Numbered from the stretch's first letter, positions 18,814 through 28,395 are shown. The stretch is 64,000 nt of DNA from Opitutia bacterium (GCA_003569245.1 BGOM01000021.1:62001-126000), one strand, 5' to 3'. Translations and numbers: made by a program. Notes: generated by a model not told the origin, from the sequence alone.

Positions 18814-19904
18814 CGCCGTTCGGTCTCCGTGGCGGGCTTCGGGACGTCCTTGCGGAAGCCGAGGGCGTCAAGGTCCTCGCCGACGGCCGTCGGCTTGCCG
18901 CCGTCATCGACGCGGGGGCGCGGGTAGCGGCCGAGGAGGGTGTCCGCCAGGGTGGTCGGCGGGGTGGGATTCTTCTGGATCAAGGCCAGCAGGGCCTCCG
19001 CCTCCTTGGCGGCGGCGGATTCGGGCGCGATGGTGCGGCAGGCGTTGGCCATCAGCTTCGCGGCCTCCGGGTTGTTACGGCGGGCCCAGTAGAACGTGGC
19101 GAGGTGGAGGCGCGCCCGGGCCGCGCGGTCGCGCAAGGCGGCGACCTCCTGGGCGGCACGGGCGGCCCGCGGATCGCGGGGGAACTGGTCCGCCAAGGTG
19201 CGCCAGTGGTCCGCGGCCTCGAGGGCCGCGGCCTGGTCCCAATCGGGCCCGAGCGACTCCTTGGCGCGGAGTTCCGCGAGCCGTTCGAGCGCCTCGGGCA
19301 GATGCTTGCTGGCGGGGTAATCGCTGAGGAGGCGTTCGAGCACCTCGGTGGCGCGCGTCTCCATGTCCATCGCCAAGGCCACGCGGCCGGCCCGGATCAG
19401 GCTCTCGTCCGCGAGGGGCCCGTTGGGGGCGAGCTTCACGGCCTTCTCGTAGAGCCCGATGGCGTGGGCCCGGTCGGGGAACCAGGGGAACCAGCCGCCG
19501 AGCAACCGCCGCTTGCCATCGGCGAGTTCGTTGGCGATGCGGAACTGCAGCTCGACGACCTCCTGGAAGGAGCCGAAGGCCGAGTGGCGGGCGTAAAGGT
19601 CGTCCAGGATCTCGCCCGCCGGGTCATACTGCTGGCGGTCCGCGAGCAGGCGGGCCTTGCGCAGCAGGGCCTGGGCCTCGCCTTCGGTGCCGGCTTCCCC
19701 GGTGATCAGGAGTTCCAAGGACGCGAACGCGGCGCGCTGTTCGCCGGCCGCCGCCTGCCGGTCGGCCTGCCGGAGCACGGCCTCGACCACCGGGCGGCGG
19801 CTCGGGTCCGTCTCGTAGCGGGCGGCAGGGCGATGCGCGTCATCCTGCGAGGCGCAGGCGACCAGCAGGCAGGAGAGCAGGAGGAGTTCAGGGCGAAGGT
19901 TCAT
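18810..19904 (-). CDS. TPR lipoprotein, BamD/YfiO-like
   Basis: Lipobox LLVACASQ, TPR units; LLSDYPASKHLPEALERLAEL resembles BamD repeats. Start at 19904. Confidence 0.65.
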   Translation of the reverse strand: MNLRPELLLLSCLLVACASQDDAHRPAARYETDPSRRPVVEAVLRQADRQAAAGEQRAAFASLELLITGEAGTEGEAQALLRKARLLADRQQYDPAGEILDDLYARHSAFGSFQEVVELQFRIANELADGKRRLLGGWFPWFPDRAHAIGLYEKAVKLAPNGPLADESLIRAGRVALAMDMETRATEVLERLLSDYPASKHLPEALERLAELRAKESLGPDWDQAAALEAADHWRTLADQFPRDPRAARAAQEVAALRDRAARARLHLATFYWARRNNPEAAKLMANACRTIAPESAAAKEAEALLALIQKNPTPPTTLADTLLGRYPRPRVDDGGKPTAVGEDLDALGFRKDVPKPATETERR

Positions 19905-20901
19905 GCCAGCGAAGGAGGGTTGCGCCCCAGGTGAGGCCGGCGCCGAACGCGACGAGCAGGACGAGGTCGCCATGCTTGATGCGACCCGCGGTCCAGGCCT
20001 CCTCGAGCGCCAGCGGGATCGAGGCCGCCGAGGTGTTGCCGTAGCGGTCGAGGTTGATGGGAAAGCGATCGAGCCCGACCTGGAGCTGATCGGCGACGGC
20101 CTCCACGATGCGGATGTTCGCCTGGTGCGGGATGAACCAGGCCACGTCGTCCGAATGCTTACCGCAGCCCTTCAGGACGCGTTCGCACGAGTCCGCCATG
20201 ACGCGCACGGCCAGCTTGAAGACCTCCTTGCCGTTCATCCGGAGGAAGTGCTGGCGGTCGCGGAGGGTCTGCTCGCTCGCGGGCTGGGCCGAACCGCCCG
20301 CCACGCAGTGCAGGAGCTCGGCGTTGACGCCGTCGGCTCCGAGCAGGTTGCCGAGCACGCCGACGTCGGGCGTGGCGGTCGTCTCGAGGATGGCGGCCCC
20401 GGCGCCGTCGCCGAAGAGCACGCAGGTGGCCCGGTCCTGCCAGTCGACGACGCTGGAGAGTTTCTCCGCCCCGATGACGAGCGCGCGGCGGTAGTTACCG
20501 GAGCGGAGCATGTCGGTGCCGACCTGGAGCGCGTAGACGAAGCCGGAGCAGGCCGCCGAGATGTCGAAACAGGGGATGTCCCGGCGCAGACCCAGCTTGG
20601 CCTGGAGCAGGCACGCCGTGGAGGGGAAGGGGACGTCCGGCGTCATCGTGGCGACGATGAGGAGGTCGATGTCCGCGGGGGTCAGGCCGGCGCGGGCGAG
20701 CGCCTTGGCCGCGGCCTGGGCGCCCATGTCGGAGGGGTTCTCGCCGGCCCCGGCGATCCGGCGCTCGGAGATGCCCGAGCGGGACTTGATCCACTCATCC
20801 GAGGTCTCGACCATCGCGGAGAGCTCCGTGTTGGTGAGCTTGCGGTCCGGCGCATGCACGCCGAGGGACCGGATGAAGACTGAAAGCTCGGCACGGCTCA
20901 T
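19888..20901 (-). CDS. fabH: 3-oxoacyl-ACP synthase III
   Basis: Catalytic Cys in DISAACSGFVYALQVG, His in FIPHQANIRIVEAV, Asn in RYGNTSAASIPLAL. Confidence 0.95.
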   Translation of the reverse strand: MSRAELSVFIRSLGVHAPDRKLTNTELSAMVETSDEWIKSRSGISERRIAGAGENPSDMGAQAAAKALARAGLTPADIDLLIVATMTPDVPFPSTACLLQAKLGLRRDIPCFDISAACSGFVYALQVGTDMLRSGNYRRALVIGAEKLSSVVDWQDRATCVLFGDGAGAAILETTATPDVGVLGNLLGADGVNAELLHCVAGGSAQPASEQTLRDRQHFLRMNGKEVFKLAVRVMADSCERVLKGCGKHSDDVAWFIPHQANIRIVEAVADQLQVGLDRFPINLDRYGNTSAASIPLALEEAWTAGRIKHGDLVLLVAFGAGLTWGATLLRWHEPSP

Positions 20902-20949
20902 CGATGCGTTGAGGTAAGACCCGCCGGGCGGAAAGGGAACACTAAAACC

Positions 20950-22023
20950 TCAGGCTTCCTCGGGGGTCGCCGCCACCACCTGGTTGGCCTCGGCCAGGGC
21001 CGCCTGCATCCGCCGGCCCGCGTCGTGCCCCAAGGCCTCGAGGCCGAGGCGGATCGCGCTGCAGATACCCTGCCGGTTGCTGGAGCCGTGGGCCTTCATG
21101 ACGAGGCCCGTGAGACCGAGCAAGGGAGCGCCGCCGTAACGTTCCGGCTTCAGTTTGCCTTTGAGGTCGCGCAGCAGCGGGAACATCGCCACGCCGCTCG
21201 CGATGTAGACGGGGTTGCGCTTCACCTTGCTGCCGACGAGGTCGCGGACCATGTAGACCAGGCCTTCGATGGTCTTCACGAGCACGTTGCCGGTGAAGCC
21301 GTCGGTCACGACCACGTCACAGGCGTCGCCGAAGACGTCGTAGCCTTCGACGGGGCCGACATAATTGATGCGGTCGCCCATGGCCTTCAGCAGCTGATGG
21401 GTGCGGTTGATGCGGGCGCCGCCCTTGCCTTCCTCGGTGCCGACCGTGAGCAGGCCGACGCGCGGGTGGGCGATGCCCAGCGAGCATTGCGCGTAGATGG
21501 AGCCGAGGACGGCGTTGTGCAGCAGGTGCTCGGGCTTGGCCTCGGGGTTGGCCCCGACGTCGAGCATGATGAAGTGACCTTCGCGCCGCGGCATGATGGC
21601 GGCGAGGGCGGGGCGCTCGGCGCCTTCCATCGGGCGCACCTTGATCGTGCCCGCGGCCACGAGGGCCTTGGTGTTGCCGGTCGAGACCACCACATCGGCC
21701 TCGCCGGCCTTGAGCATCTCGAGGGCCTTGACCATCGAGGAATCGCGCTTGGACTTCAGCACGGTCATCGCCGCGTCGTCCATCGAGACGGCGGTGGGAG
21801 CGTGGCGGTAGAAGACGCGGTCCGGCTTGTTCAGGATACGGTGTTCCCGGGCCAGGAGGCGGAGGTTGTCCTCGTGACCCACGAGGATCAGGGTATCCGC
21901 GGGGCCGATGACGCCCTCCTTGAAGGCGAGAGCGGCGGCGGCGACGGCTTCGGAGGGACCGAGGTCACCGCCCATGCAATCGAGGGCGATCCGGTAACCC
22001 TTCGTGGCCGCAGCGTCGCTCAT
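20950..22023 (-). CDS. plsX: Phosphate acyltransferase
   Basis: IALDCMGGDLGPSEAV, STGNTKALVAAG, MLDVGANPEAKPEHL, CDVVVTDGFTGNVLVKTIEG. Confidence 0.95.
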   Translation of the reverse strand: MSDAAATKGYRIALDCMGGDLGPSEAVAAAALAFKEGVIGPADTLILVGHEDNLRLLAREHRILNKPDRVFYRHAPTAVSMDDAAMTVLKSKRDSSMVKALEMLKAGEADVVVSTGNTKALVAAGTIKVRPMEGAERPALAAIMPRREGHFIMLDVGANPEAKPEHLLHNAVLGSIYAQCSLGIAHPRVGLLTVGTEEGKGGARINRTHQLLKAMGDRINYVGPVEGYDVFGDACDVVVTDGFTGNVLVKTIEGLVYMVRDLVGSKVKRNPVYIASGVAMFPLLRDLKGKLKPERYGGAPLLGLTGLVMKAHGSSNRQGICSAIRLGLEALGHDAGRRMQAALAEANQVVAATPEEA

Positions 22024-22050
22024 GAGGTCGGGCGGGGCCCGGGGCGGAGC

Positions 22051-22230
22051 TTAGGCTCCGGTGTCGAGGACTTGACGGCCGCGGTACTTCCCCGTGGTGG
22101 GGTCGACGCGGTGGGAGCGGCGAAGGGCGCCGGATTCGGCGTCCTTGACGAGCTTCGGGGCGCGGAACTGGTTGGCGCCGCGACGGAGACGGCTGCGACG
22201 CTTGGACTGTTTACGTTTCGGATTGGCCAT
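22051..22230 (-). CDS. rpmF: 50S ribosomal protein L32
   Basis: Read directly (absent from the ORF track): MANPKRKQSKRRSRLRRGANQFRAPKLVKDAESGALRRSHRVDPTTGKYRGRQVLDTGA. Confidence 0.93.
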   Translation of the reverse strand: MANPKRKQSKRRSRLRRGANQFRAPKLVKDAESGALRRSHRVDPTTGKYRGRQVLDTGA

Positions 22231-22334
22231 GGTTCTGCGCTAGGTTGAGGGTTGGTTCTACCCCCTCGGAGTCCTCGGTCAAGCCCCCTTTCCGGCGGCT
22301 TGCACCCCGTGCCGAGGGCTGATTGGGTGCCCGG

Positions 22335-22880
22335 ATGCCCGGCTTCCCCGCCCTTTTCCTCGACCGCGACGGCAACCTGATCGAGGACCACCATCACACG
22401 TGCCGCCCGGAGCAGATCCAGCCGATCGCCGGGGTGAGGGAGGCTTTGGTCGCCTGCCTGGCCGCGGGCTACCGCCTCTTCATCCTGACCAACCAGAGCG
22501 GCATCGGCCGGGGGATCTTCACTTGGGAACAGTATCATGCCTGCAACGCCCGCATGCTCGAGTTGCTGGACTTGCCGGCTCCGGGTATCCTCGAAATCAA
22601 GGCGGCGCCCGAGCGCCCGGATGAGCCCAGCGAGTACCGTAAGCCGAGCCCGAAGTTCATCCTCGAGATGGTCGCGCGGCATGACCTCGACCCGGCCCGT
22701 TGTTGGATGATCGGAGACCGGGTCACCGATTGGGACGCCGGGCTCAACGCGGGCATCCGCTCCTGCGCGGTGCGTAGCGGGGCACCGTTCACCGCCGAAG
22801 CCGAGGCTCAGGCTGCGGCTCGCGGCGTGCGCTTCCATCGGGATTTCCCGACGTTCGTCCGCGTCGAACTGGGACTTTAG
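22335..22880 (+). CDS. HAD-family D,D-heptose 1,7-bisphosphate phosphatase / histidinol-phosphatase-like
   Basis: LFLDRDGNLIEDHH, LTNQSGIGRGIF, KPSPKFILEM, WMIGDRVTDWDAGLNAG: GmhB/HisB-N signature. Confidence 0.82.
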   Translation: MPGFPALFLDRDGNLIEDHHHTCRPEQIQPIAGVREALVACLAAGYRLFILTNQSGIGRGIFTWEQYHACNARMLELLDLPAPGILEIKAAPERPDEPSEYRKPSPKFILEMVARHDLDPARCWMIGDRVTDWDAGLNAGIRSCAVRSGAPFTAEAEAQAAARGVRFHRDFPTFVRVELGL

Positions 22881-22885
22881 CCAAT

Positions 22886-22918
22886 AAAAAGGGACGAACC
22901 CGGAGGTTCGTCCCTTTG
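22886..22918. terminator. Bidirectional Rho-independent terminator between convergent genes
   Basis: AAAAA, GGGACGAACC (22891-22900), CGGA, GGTTCGTCCC (22905-22914), TTTGTT: perfect 10-bp stem. Confidence 0.85.
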
Positions 22919-22938
22919 TTCAGATCAGCGTGGGCTGA

Positions 22939-23343
22939 TCAGGCCTTCGGCTTTTCGTCGGGGCAGTTGGGGCACTTCTTGTCGCCGTCCTTCTTGGCCG
23001 GAGCAGCCGGGGCTTCCTCGGCGGTCGCCGGAGCGGCCGGAGCAGCCGGGGCGTCCTTCTTGTCCTTGTCGCACTTCTTGGGGCAATCATCCGAGGTCAG
23101 GTCGACCTGGGCCTTGGGCTTCTCGGAAGGGCAGGGGCACTTTTCGCCGTCCTTCTTAGCCGGGGCTTCTTCCTGCTTGGCAGGCTCAGCCTTCTTAGCC
23201 GGGTCAACGACCGGGGCGGTGGCGGGGGCAGCCGGGGTGGCCGGGTGGTCCTTCTTTTCGCACTTGCCGCAGTGAGCGGAAGCGACGGCCGTGGAGACGG
23301 CGAGGGCGCAGGTGAGGGAGAGGAGCTTGATGAGCTTGGTCAT
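22939..23343 (-). CDS. Small secreted Ala/Lys/Pro-rich, Cys-motif protein of unknown function
   Basis: Signal peptide MTKLIKLLSLTCALAVSTAVASA, then HCGKCEKK, KCPCPSEKPKA, DDCPKKCDK, KKCPNCPDEKPKA. Confidence 0.75.
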   Translation of the reverse strand: MTKLIKLLSLTCALAVSTAVASAHCGKCEKKDHPATPAAPATAPVVDPAKKAEPAKQEEAPAKKDGEKCPCPSEKPKAQVDLTSDDCPKKCDKDKKDAPAAPAAPATAEEAPAAPAKKDGDKKCPNCPDEKPKA

Positions 23344-23413
23344 AGGAGAGACCTTTAAATTGACCGAAGGCGGTCGATTGTCAACGGGCTTGGAGGTTTC
23401 GCACTTTAGGCGT

Positions 23414-24217
23414 TTACCTTACTTTCTCTCTTAGCTCCGAGAACTTCAGACCGACTTGGGCTAAGCCTGAACCAGGCAGCCACTGGCTCCCGCTGGTGGT
23501 TTCAAAGATCAGGGCGGCATTTAAACATTTAAGTCCTTTAACAAGAGATACTTGAGACATTTCATCCTTCCTCTTGGCTGAAAAGACAATGGGCCCGTCG
23601 AGGGGGGTCGATTCCACCCACAAGATGACGTCGGGTTCGACGTGGGCCAGGGTCTCCCAGTCGAACTTGACCCAGCTACCTTTTTTCAAGGCTGACTTAA
23701 AACCTGCCCCACGCATCGGCAGGCTGAGGTAACTGTCCGGCCCGGCCATCATGCCATCCCAGATGATGAGCAGCTTGCGTGGAAGGAGGGCGGGTATGCG
23801 TTCGAGGGTCTGGTTGAGCCGCTGGATTTGCTCCGGCGATCGGCCGAGGGCCTCACCGATGAGCCGGATGTCCGCGAGCACGCACGTCTCGCTTTCCGGG
23901 GCCAGCACCAAGACCTTGAGACCCGCGCCGCGACAACGTTCGGCCCAGAGCGGGTTCGAAGTGCGGGGGAGGATGACCAGGTCGGGCTTGGCCCTTAGCA
24001 ACCGCTCGAGGTCCGGGTTGAAGACATCGCAGTCCCGCGCGGCCGGGTGCGTCGCCGGCAACGGACACCAGCGCGTGGCGGCGACGATCTTATCCGCGGC
24101 GCCGAAGTCGACCAAGGTGCGGGTCGCGCCGGGGCTGTAGGTCGCGATACGCTCGGGGGCGGCGACCGCGAGCACGGCGGCGCCGAGCAGCGCAAGCGTG
24201 GCCGACCAGCGACGCAT
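23414..24217 (-). CDS. Periplasmic substrate-binding protein, BtuF/cobalamin-type
   Basis: Signal peptide, ERIATYSPGATRTLVDFGAADKIVAATRWC, FNPDLERLLRAKPDLVIL, VEPDVILWVES. Confidence 0.78.
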   Translation of the reverse strand: MRRWSATLALLGAAVLAVAAPERIATYSPGATRTLVDFGAADKIVAATRWCPLPATHPAARDCDVFNPDLERLLRAKPDLVILPRTSNPLWAERCRGAGLKVLVLAPESETCVLADIRLIGEALGRSPEQIQRLNQTLERIPALLPRKLLIIWDGMMAGPDSYLSLPMRGAGFKSALKKGSWVKFDWETLAHVEPDVILWVESTPLDGPIVFSAKRKDEMSQVSLVKGLKCLNAALIFETTSGSQWLPGSGLAQVGLKFSELREKVR

Positions 24218-25119
24218 CAGGCCGAGAGCAGGCGGGCGAGGCGCACCGCCGAATCGAAGCTGCCCCGGTCCGCCCGGCCGGTGCCGGCGAGGTCGTAGGC
24301 CGTGCCATGGTCGGGACTGGTCCGCACATGCTTCAGGCCGAGGCTCAGGTTGGCGGAGGTCGCGAAGTCCACCGTCTTCAGGGGCGCGAGGCCTTGATCG
24401 TGGTAGATCGCGGCGACCGCGTCGAACTCGCCCCGCAGGTGGCGGTGGAAGACCGTATCGCCCGGTAGCGGGCCGCTCACGTCGTGACCCTCGGCGCGCA
24501 AGGCCGCGATCGCCGGACGAAGGACGACGTCATCCTCCCGGCCGAGCAGGCCGCCTTCGCCGGCATGCGGGTTGAGCCCGCAGACCGCGATGCGCGGACG
24601 GGCGTCGCCGAGCTTCGTGCGCAACGCGATCAGCGCGAGCACGGTGCGGCGCACCGCGGCGGCGTCGAGCACGCGCGGCACGTCCGCGAGCGGCAGGTGC
24701 CAGGTCACGAGGCCCACCGTCATCCGGCCGCCGGCGAATGCCATGACGGGTTCTCCGCCCCACCGCGCGGCGAAGAATTCGGTCTGCCCCGGGAACGGGT
24801 AGCCGACCTCGGCAAGGCGCTGCTTGTTCACCGGACCGGTCACCACGCCGGCGAAGCGTCCGCCGGTGGTGCCGCGGGCGGCGAGCTCCATGGCTTCGAG
24901 GGCGATCAACTGGCCGGCCTCATCGGGCTGCCCGGGGCGCGTGAGGTGATCCGCGGGCCCGACGGCGAGGCCGCGGCCGAGCCGCGCGATCCAATCGGCG
25001 GGTCCGATCGGCACGACCGAGTCGGCTTCGTCCGGATGCGCCTGCAACCAGGAGGCGATCAGGTCCGGGCCGACGCCGGCGGGGTCCCCGCAGGGGATGG
25101 CGAGCGGGAGCCGGCTCAT
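24217..25119 (-). CDS. pdxA: 4-hydroxythreonine-4-phosphate dehydrogenase
   Basis: IPCGDPAGVGPDLI, GVVTGPVNKQRL, GHTEFFA-like (GQTEFFAARW), GLNPHAGEGGLLGRED, YHDQGLAPLKTVDF; start at 25119. Confidence 0.92.
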   Translation of the reverse strand: MSRLPLAIPCGDPAGVGPDLIASWLQAHPDEADSVVPIGPADWIARLGRGLAVGPADHLTRPGQPDEAGQLIALEAMELAARGTTGGRFAGVVTGPVNKQRLAEVGYPFPGQTEFFAARWGGEPVMAFAGGRMTVGLVTWHLPLADVPRVLDAAAVRRTVLALIALRTKLGDARPRIAVCGLNPHAGEGGLLGREDDVVLRPAIAALRAEGHDVSGPLPGDTVFHRHLRGEFDAVAAIYHDQGLAPLKTVDFATSANLSLGLKHVRTSPDHGTAYDLAGTGRADRGSFDSAVRLARLLSA

Positions 25120-25895
25120 GAAGGTTGGACGAAGCGGCCGCGTTTGCCGCCGAGGAAGAACTCCAGGAAGGCCCGTCCTTCGGCCGTGCGGTAGGTGCCG
25201 CCGGCCAGCTCGGCTTGGGCGAGCGCGACGCAGCTTTGACCGGGCCGATAGACCGCATGGTAGGCGCGCTTGAGCTCGGCGATGGCCTCGGCGGGCACGC
25301 CGCGGCGGCGCAGGCCGACGAGGTTCAGGCCGGCCAGTTCGTTCCGACCATGGGCCAGCCCGTCGGGCGGGACGTCCTCGGTGATGACGGCGTTGCCGGA
25401 GGTCAGCGAGCCGCCGCCGATCCGGCAGAACTGGTGCACGGCCACGCCGCCGCTGACGAAGGCCTTGGCCCCCACGTGCACGTGCCCGCCGAGCATGCAG
25501 CCGTTCGCGAGGATCACGCCGTCGCCGAGGACGCAATCGTGCGCGACGTGGCTGCCCGCCATGAGCAGGCAATCCGCCCCGATGACCGTCGCGGTGTCCG
25601 GTTTCGTCGCGCGGTGCAAGGTCACGTGCTCCCGGATCACCGTGCGCGCGCCGACCGTCACGCGCGAAGCGGTCGAAGGGTCGAACGACAGGTCCTGCGG
25701 GTCTCCGCCGACCACCGCGAAGTGGTCGACCACCACGCCGGCGCCGAGGACCGCGCCGGCCTTCAGGATCGCGTGCGCCGCGAGGCGGCAGCCGGCGCCG
25801 ACGACCGCGCCGGCCTCGACGATCGCGAACGGGCCGATCTCGGCGGAGGGGTCGACCTGCGCGGCAGGGTGGACGAGGGCGGAAGGGTGGATCAC
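25116..25895 (-). CDS. lpxA: Acyl-[ACP]--UDP-N-acetylglucosamine O-acyltransferase
   Basis: Left-handed beta-helix hexapeptides (IHPSALVHPAAQVDPSAEIGPFAIVEAGAVVGAG), VVGGDPQDLSF, HVAHDCVLGDGVILANGCMLGGHV, GLNLVGLRRRG. Confidence 0.93.
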   Translation of the reverse strand: MIHPSALVHPAAQVDPSAEIGPFAIVEAGAVVGAGCRLAAHAILKAGAVLGAGVVVDHFAVVGGDPQDLSFDPSTASRVTVGARTVIREHVTLHRATKPDTATVIGADCLLMAGSHVAHDCVLGDGVILANGCMLGGHVHVGAKAFVSGGVAVHQFCRIGGGSLTSGNAVITEDVPPDGLAHGRNELAGLNLVGLRRRGVPAEAIAELKRAYHAVYRPGQSCVALAQAELAGGTYRTAEGRAFLEFFLGGKRGRFVQPS

Positions 25896-26494
25896 TTGGG
25901 GGGAGGCTGGCCGAACAGCTCGAGCTGGGCGGCGTTGACCATATCGTAGGCGCGGAGCAGGCGAAGCAACCGCAAGGTGTCGGAGCGGCCGGCGGCGCCG
26001 GCCGTCTCGGCGGTCTGGAGGAGGTTCTCCAGGATCGTCCGGAAGGTCAGGACATGGTCGACCCCCTGGGCTCGCAGCAGGGCGATGCTCTCGGAGCGTG
26101 GCGGTTCCTGCGCGGGCAGTCCCGGCAGCACCAGCACCCGGGCCGGTCGGGCGGTGTCCGTGGGCGCCTCACCGAAGGCCTCCTTCGCGGCGGGCGCGGC
26201 CTCCTTGCGGATGAAGTCAAGGAAGTCGCCGCGGCGCAGCATCGCCGGCGTCAGTCCCTTGGCGGGGAGGCCCTTGACCGCGACCACCGCGCTCGCCAGA
26301 CCCGGGAGGTCCGAGCCGAACAGTTGGAAGCCGGGCTCCGCCCCGGCCCGGGGAGAGGGGTTCAACACCTCGAGCTGCCCGGCTTCGTCGGCCCGCTTGG
26401 CTCGCGCCGGCGCGTCGGGCTTTGGCGGCGTCCGGGTGAAGAAGCCGTGCAGCTCGAAATACTCGCGGACGAGGCTGTCGTCGAAGCCGGCCAT
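25892..26494 (-). CDS. Conserved protein of unknown function
   Basis: 200-aa ORF overlapping lpxA by 4 bp; starts MAGFDDSLVREYFELHGFFTRTPPK. Confidence 0.6.
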   Translation of the reverse strand: MAGFDDSLVREYFELHGFFTRTPPKPDAPARAKRADEAGQLEVLNPSPRAGAEPGFQLFGSDLPGLASAVVAVKGLPAKGLTPAMLRRGDFLDFIRKEAAPAAKEAFGEAPTDTARPARVLVLPGLPAQEPPRSESIALLRAQGVDHVLTFRTILENLLQTAETAGAAGRSDTLRLLRLLRAYDMVNAAQLELFGQPPPK

Positions 26495-26540
26495 GCCGCA
26501 AGGATGCGGGCAACGCCCCCCGAGGGTCAACCGCGATGCG

Positions 26541-27260
26541 TCAGAGCGCGAAATCGGCGGGCGCGAGCGCCACCGTGAACTCACCCTTGAGCGAGCCCGC
26601 CTTGAGCGCGGGCACCAGTTCCTTGAGCGCCGCGGTCCGGATCGTCTCGTGCAGTTTGGTCAGCTCGCGGCCGACGCAGACCACGCGCTCCGGGCCCAGG
26701 ATTTCCAGCATCTCGTCCAGGAAGTCCCCGATGCGGTGGCAGGATTCGTGCAGGACCACGGTCTCGGTCGCGGTCCGCATCTCCTCGAGGAAGCGGCGGC
26801 GGGCGGCGGATTTCGGCGGCAGGAAGCCGACGAACCGGAAGGCGTTCGTCGGCAGGCCCGAGGCGGAGAGCAAGGCTACGATCGCGCACGGTCCGGGCAG
26901 CGGCGAGACCGTCAGCCCGCGCTTGCGGCATTCGCGCGTCACGCGGAAGCCCGGGTCGCTGATGCCCGGAGTCCCTGCGTCCGTGATGAGCGCGATGACC
27001 GCGCCCGCGGCCACGCGGTCGGCGATGGCCACGGCGACCTCCTTCTCGTTGTGCTCGTGGTAGGCGAGCATCGGCTTGGACACGTCCAGGTGGCGCAGCA
27101 ACCCGCCGGTGACACGGGTGTCCTCGCAGGCGACCGCGTCGCAGCCGGCGATCGCCTCGCGCGCGCGCGCCGTGAGGTCGCCGAGATTGCCCAAAGGAGT
27201 CGCCACCACGAGGAGCCTTCCGGCCGTCCCGCGGGGCGCACCTGCCGGCCCGGCGGGCAT
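26541..27260 (-). CDS. rsmI: 16S rRNA (cytidine-1402-2'-O)-methyltransferase
   Basis: LLVVATPLGNLGDLTARAREAI, CEDTRVTGGLLRHL, ITDAGTPGISDPGF, LPGPCAIVALLSASGLP. Confidence 0.93.
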   Translation of the reverse strand: MPAGPAGAPRGTAGRLLVVATPLGNLGDLTARAREAIAGCDAVACEDTRVTGGLLRHLDVSKPMLAYHEHNEKEVAVAIADRVAAGAVIALITDAGTPGISDPGFRVTRECRKRGLTVSPLPGPCAIVALLSASGLPTNAFRFVGFLPPKSAARRRFLEEMRTATETVVLHESCHRIGDFLDEMLEILGPERVVCVGRELTKLHETIRTAALKELVPALKAGSLKGEFTVALAPADFAL

Positions 27261-27421
27261 CAGCGGAAGCCGGCGGCCGGCGTCTGCATGCCGGGGAGCC
27301 CGCCTTGCCAGTGCGCGGGTTGGGCCTGCGGCAGCATGGAATCGGCCGGCTTCTCCACCGTTTCGCAACCGGTCAGCCCCAGGAGGGCGCCGAGCAGCGC
27401 GAGCACGGTCAGGAGTCGCAT
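27260..27421 (-). CDS. Small putative lipoprotein (53 aa), not in the ORF track
   Basis: Reads MRLLTVLALLGALLGLTGCETVEKPADSMLPQAQPAHWQGGLPGMQTPAAGFR; lipobox GLTGC; stop overlaps the rsmI ATG. Confidence 0.6.
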   Translation of the reverse strand: MRLLTVLALLGALLGLTGCETVEKPADSMLPQAQPAHWQGGLPGMQTPAAGFR

Positions 27422-27428
27422 GGGAGGC

Positions 27429-28379
27429 TTAGCGGGTGGCGAGCTTGCCGCTGAAGGGGGAGAGAGTCACCTCGCCGCCGCGGGTGAAGCCGGCGGTGGC
27501 GGACTTGCCTTCCTTCTCTTCCTTCTCGGAGACCGGGTGGATTTCCGCGACGGAGGAGCTGGCCTTCGTGGCGGCGATGGAGACCGCGCCGATCTTGACG
27601 CCGTTCTGCAGGACTTCGAACTTCTCGCCCTTCTTCAGGCCGTCGTTCTCGCCGGCGGTGAAGCAGACGATACCCTTGGACGGGTCGATGACGAGGATGC
27701 GGGTCTTGATGGTGTCGGCGCCGAAGGAGCTGGCGATGCCTTCCGTGGTGGCCTCGACGGTCGGGTCTTCGGGGAACTTGAAGGGGTCGGGCTGGGCGCC
27801 GATGGTGCCGCGGTATTCGTTGCGGAGGGCGGCGTACTTGTTCTTCACCTTGTCCATGTTTTCCTGGGCCTTGTTGGCCTTGGCGACCTCGGCCTCGAGC
27901 TGTTCCTTGGTGAAGAGCACGGCGACCTTCTCCTTCTCCTTCACGAGGTCTTCCTGGGCGGTCTTGAGCTCGGCGGCGAGGGCGTCCTTCTTGCCGTTGG
28001 CCTCGGCCAGCTGGCCGGTCAGTTCGTCGCGCTTGCGGGTGAGGTCGGCGCGCTCGCCTTCGAGGGTGGCCACGTTGGCGGTGAGGCCTTCGATCTTGGT
28101 CTTCTTGTCGGCGACGTCGGCTTCGAGGTCCTTCTTGTTGCCTTCGAGCTCGGTGATGCGCTCGCGCTTCTTGGTCAGGAGGGCGGTGGTTTTGGCGGAA
28201 ATCTCGGCCATGCGCGGGGCGAACTCCTTGGCGGCGCCGATCTCGGTGTCGGTCACGGCGAAGTTGGTCGCGATCATCGCGGTCTCGATCTTGCCCTTGA
28301 GCAGGTAGGCGAAGACGCCGGCAGCGATGGCGGCCAGCACGCCGAGGGTGCGGATGACGATGTTCAGCTTCTTATTCAT
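27429..28379 (-). CDS. Membrane-anchored coiled-coil protein of unknown function
   Basis: N-terminal TM (MNKKLNIVIRTLGVLAAIAAGVFAYLL), long heptad-rich segment, small beta-rich C-terminal domain; start 28379. Confidence 0.75.
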   Translation of the reverse strand: MNKKLNIVIRTLGVLAAIAAGVFAYLLKGKIETAMIATNFAVTDTEIGAAKEFAPRMAEISAKTTALLTKKRERITELEGNKKDLEADVADKKTKIEGLTANVATLEGERADLTRKRDELTGQLAEANGKKDALAAELKTAQEDLVKEKEKVAVLFTKEQLEAEVAKANKAQENMDKVKNKYAALRNEYRGTIGAQPDPFKFPEDPTVEATTEGIASSFGADTIKTRILVIDPSKGIVCFTAGENDGLKKGEKFEVLQNGVKIGAVSIAATKASSSVAEIHPVSEKEEKEGKSATAGFTRGGEVTLSPFSGKLATR

Positions 28380-28395
28380 GGGGTGGGGAAGGGGG

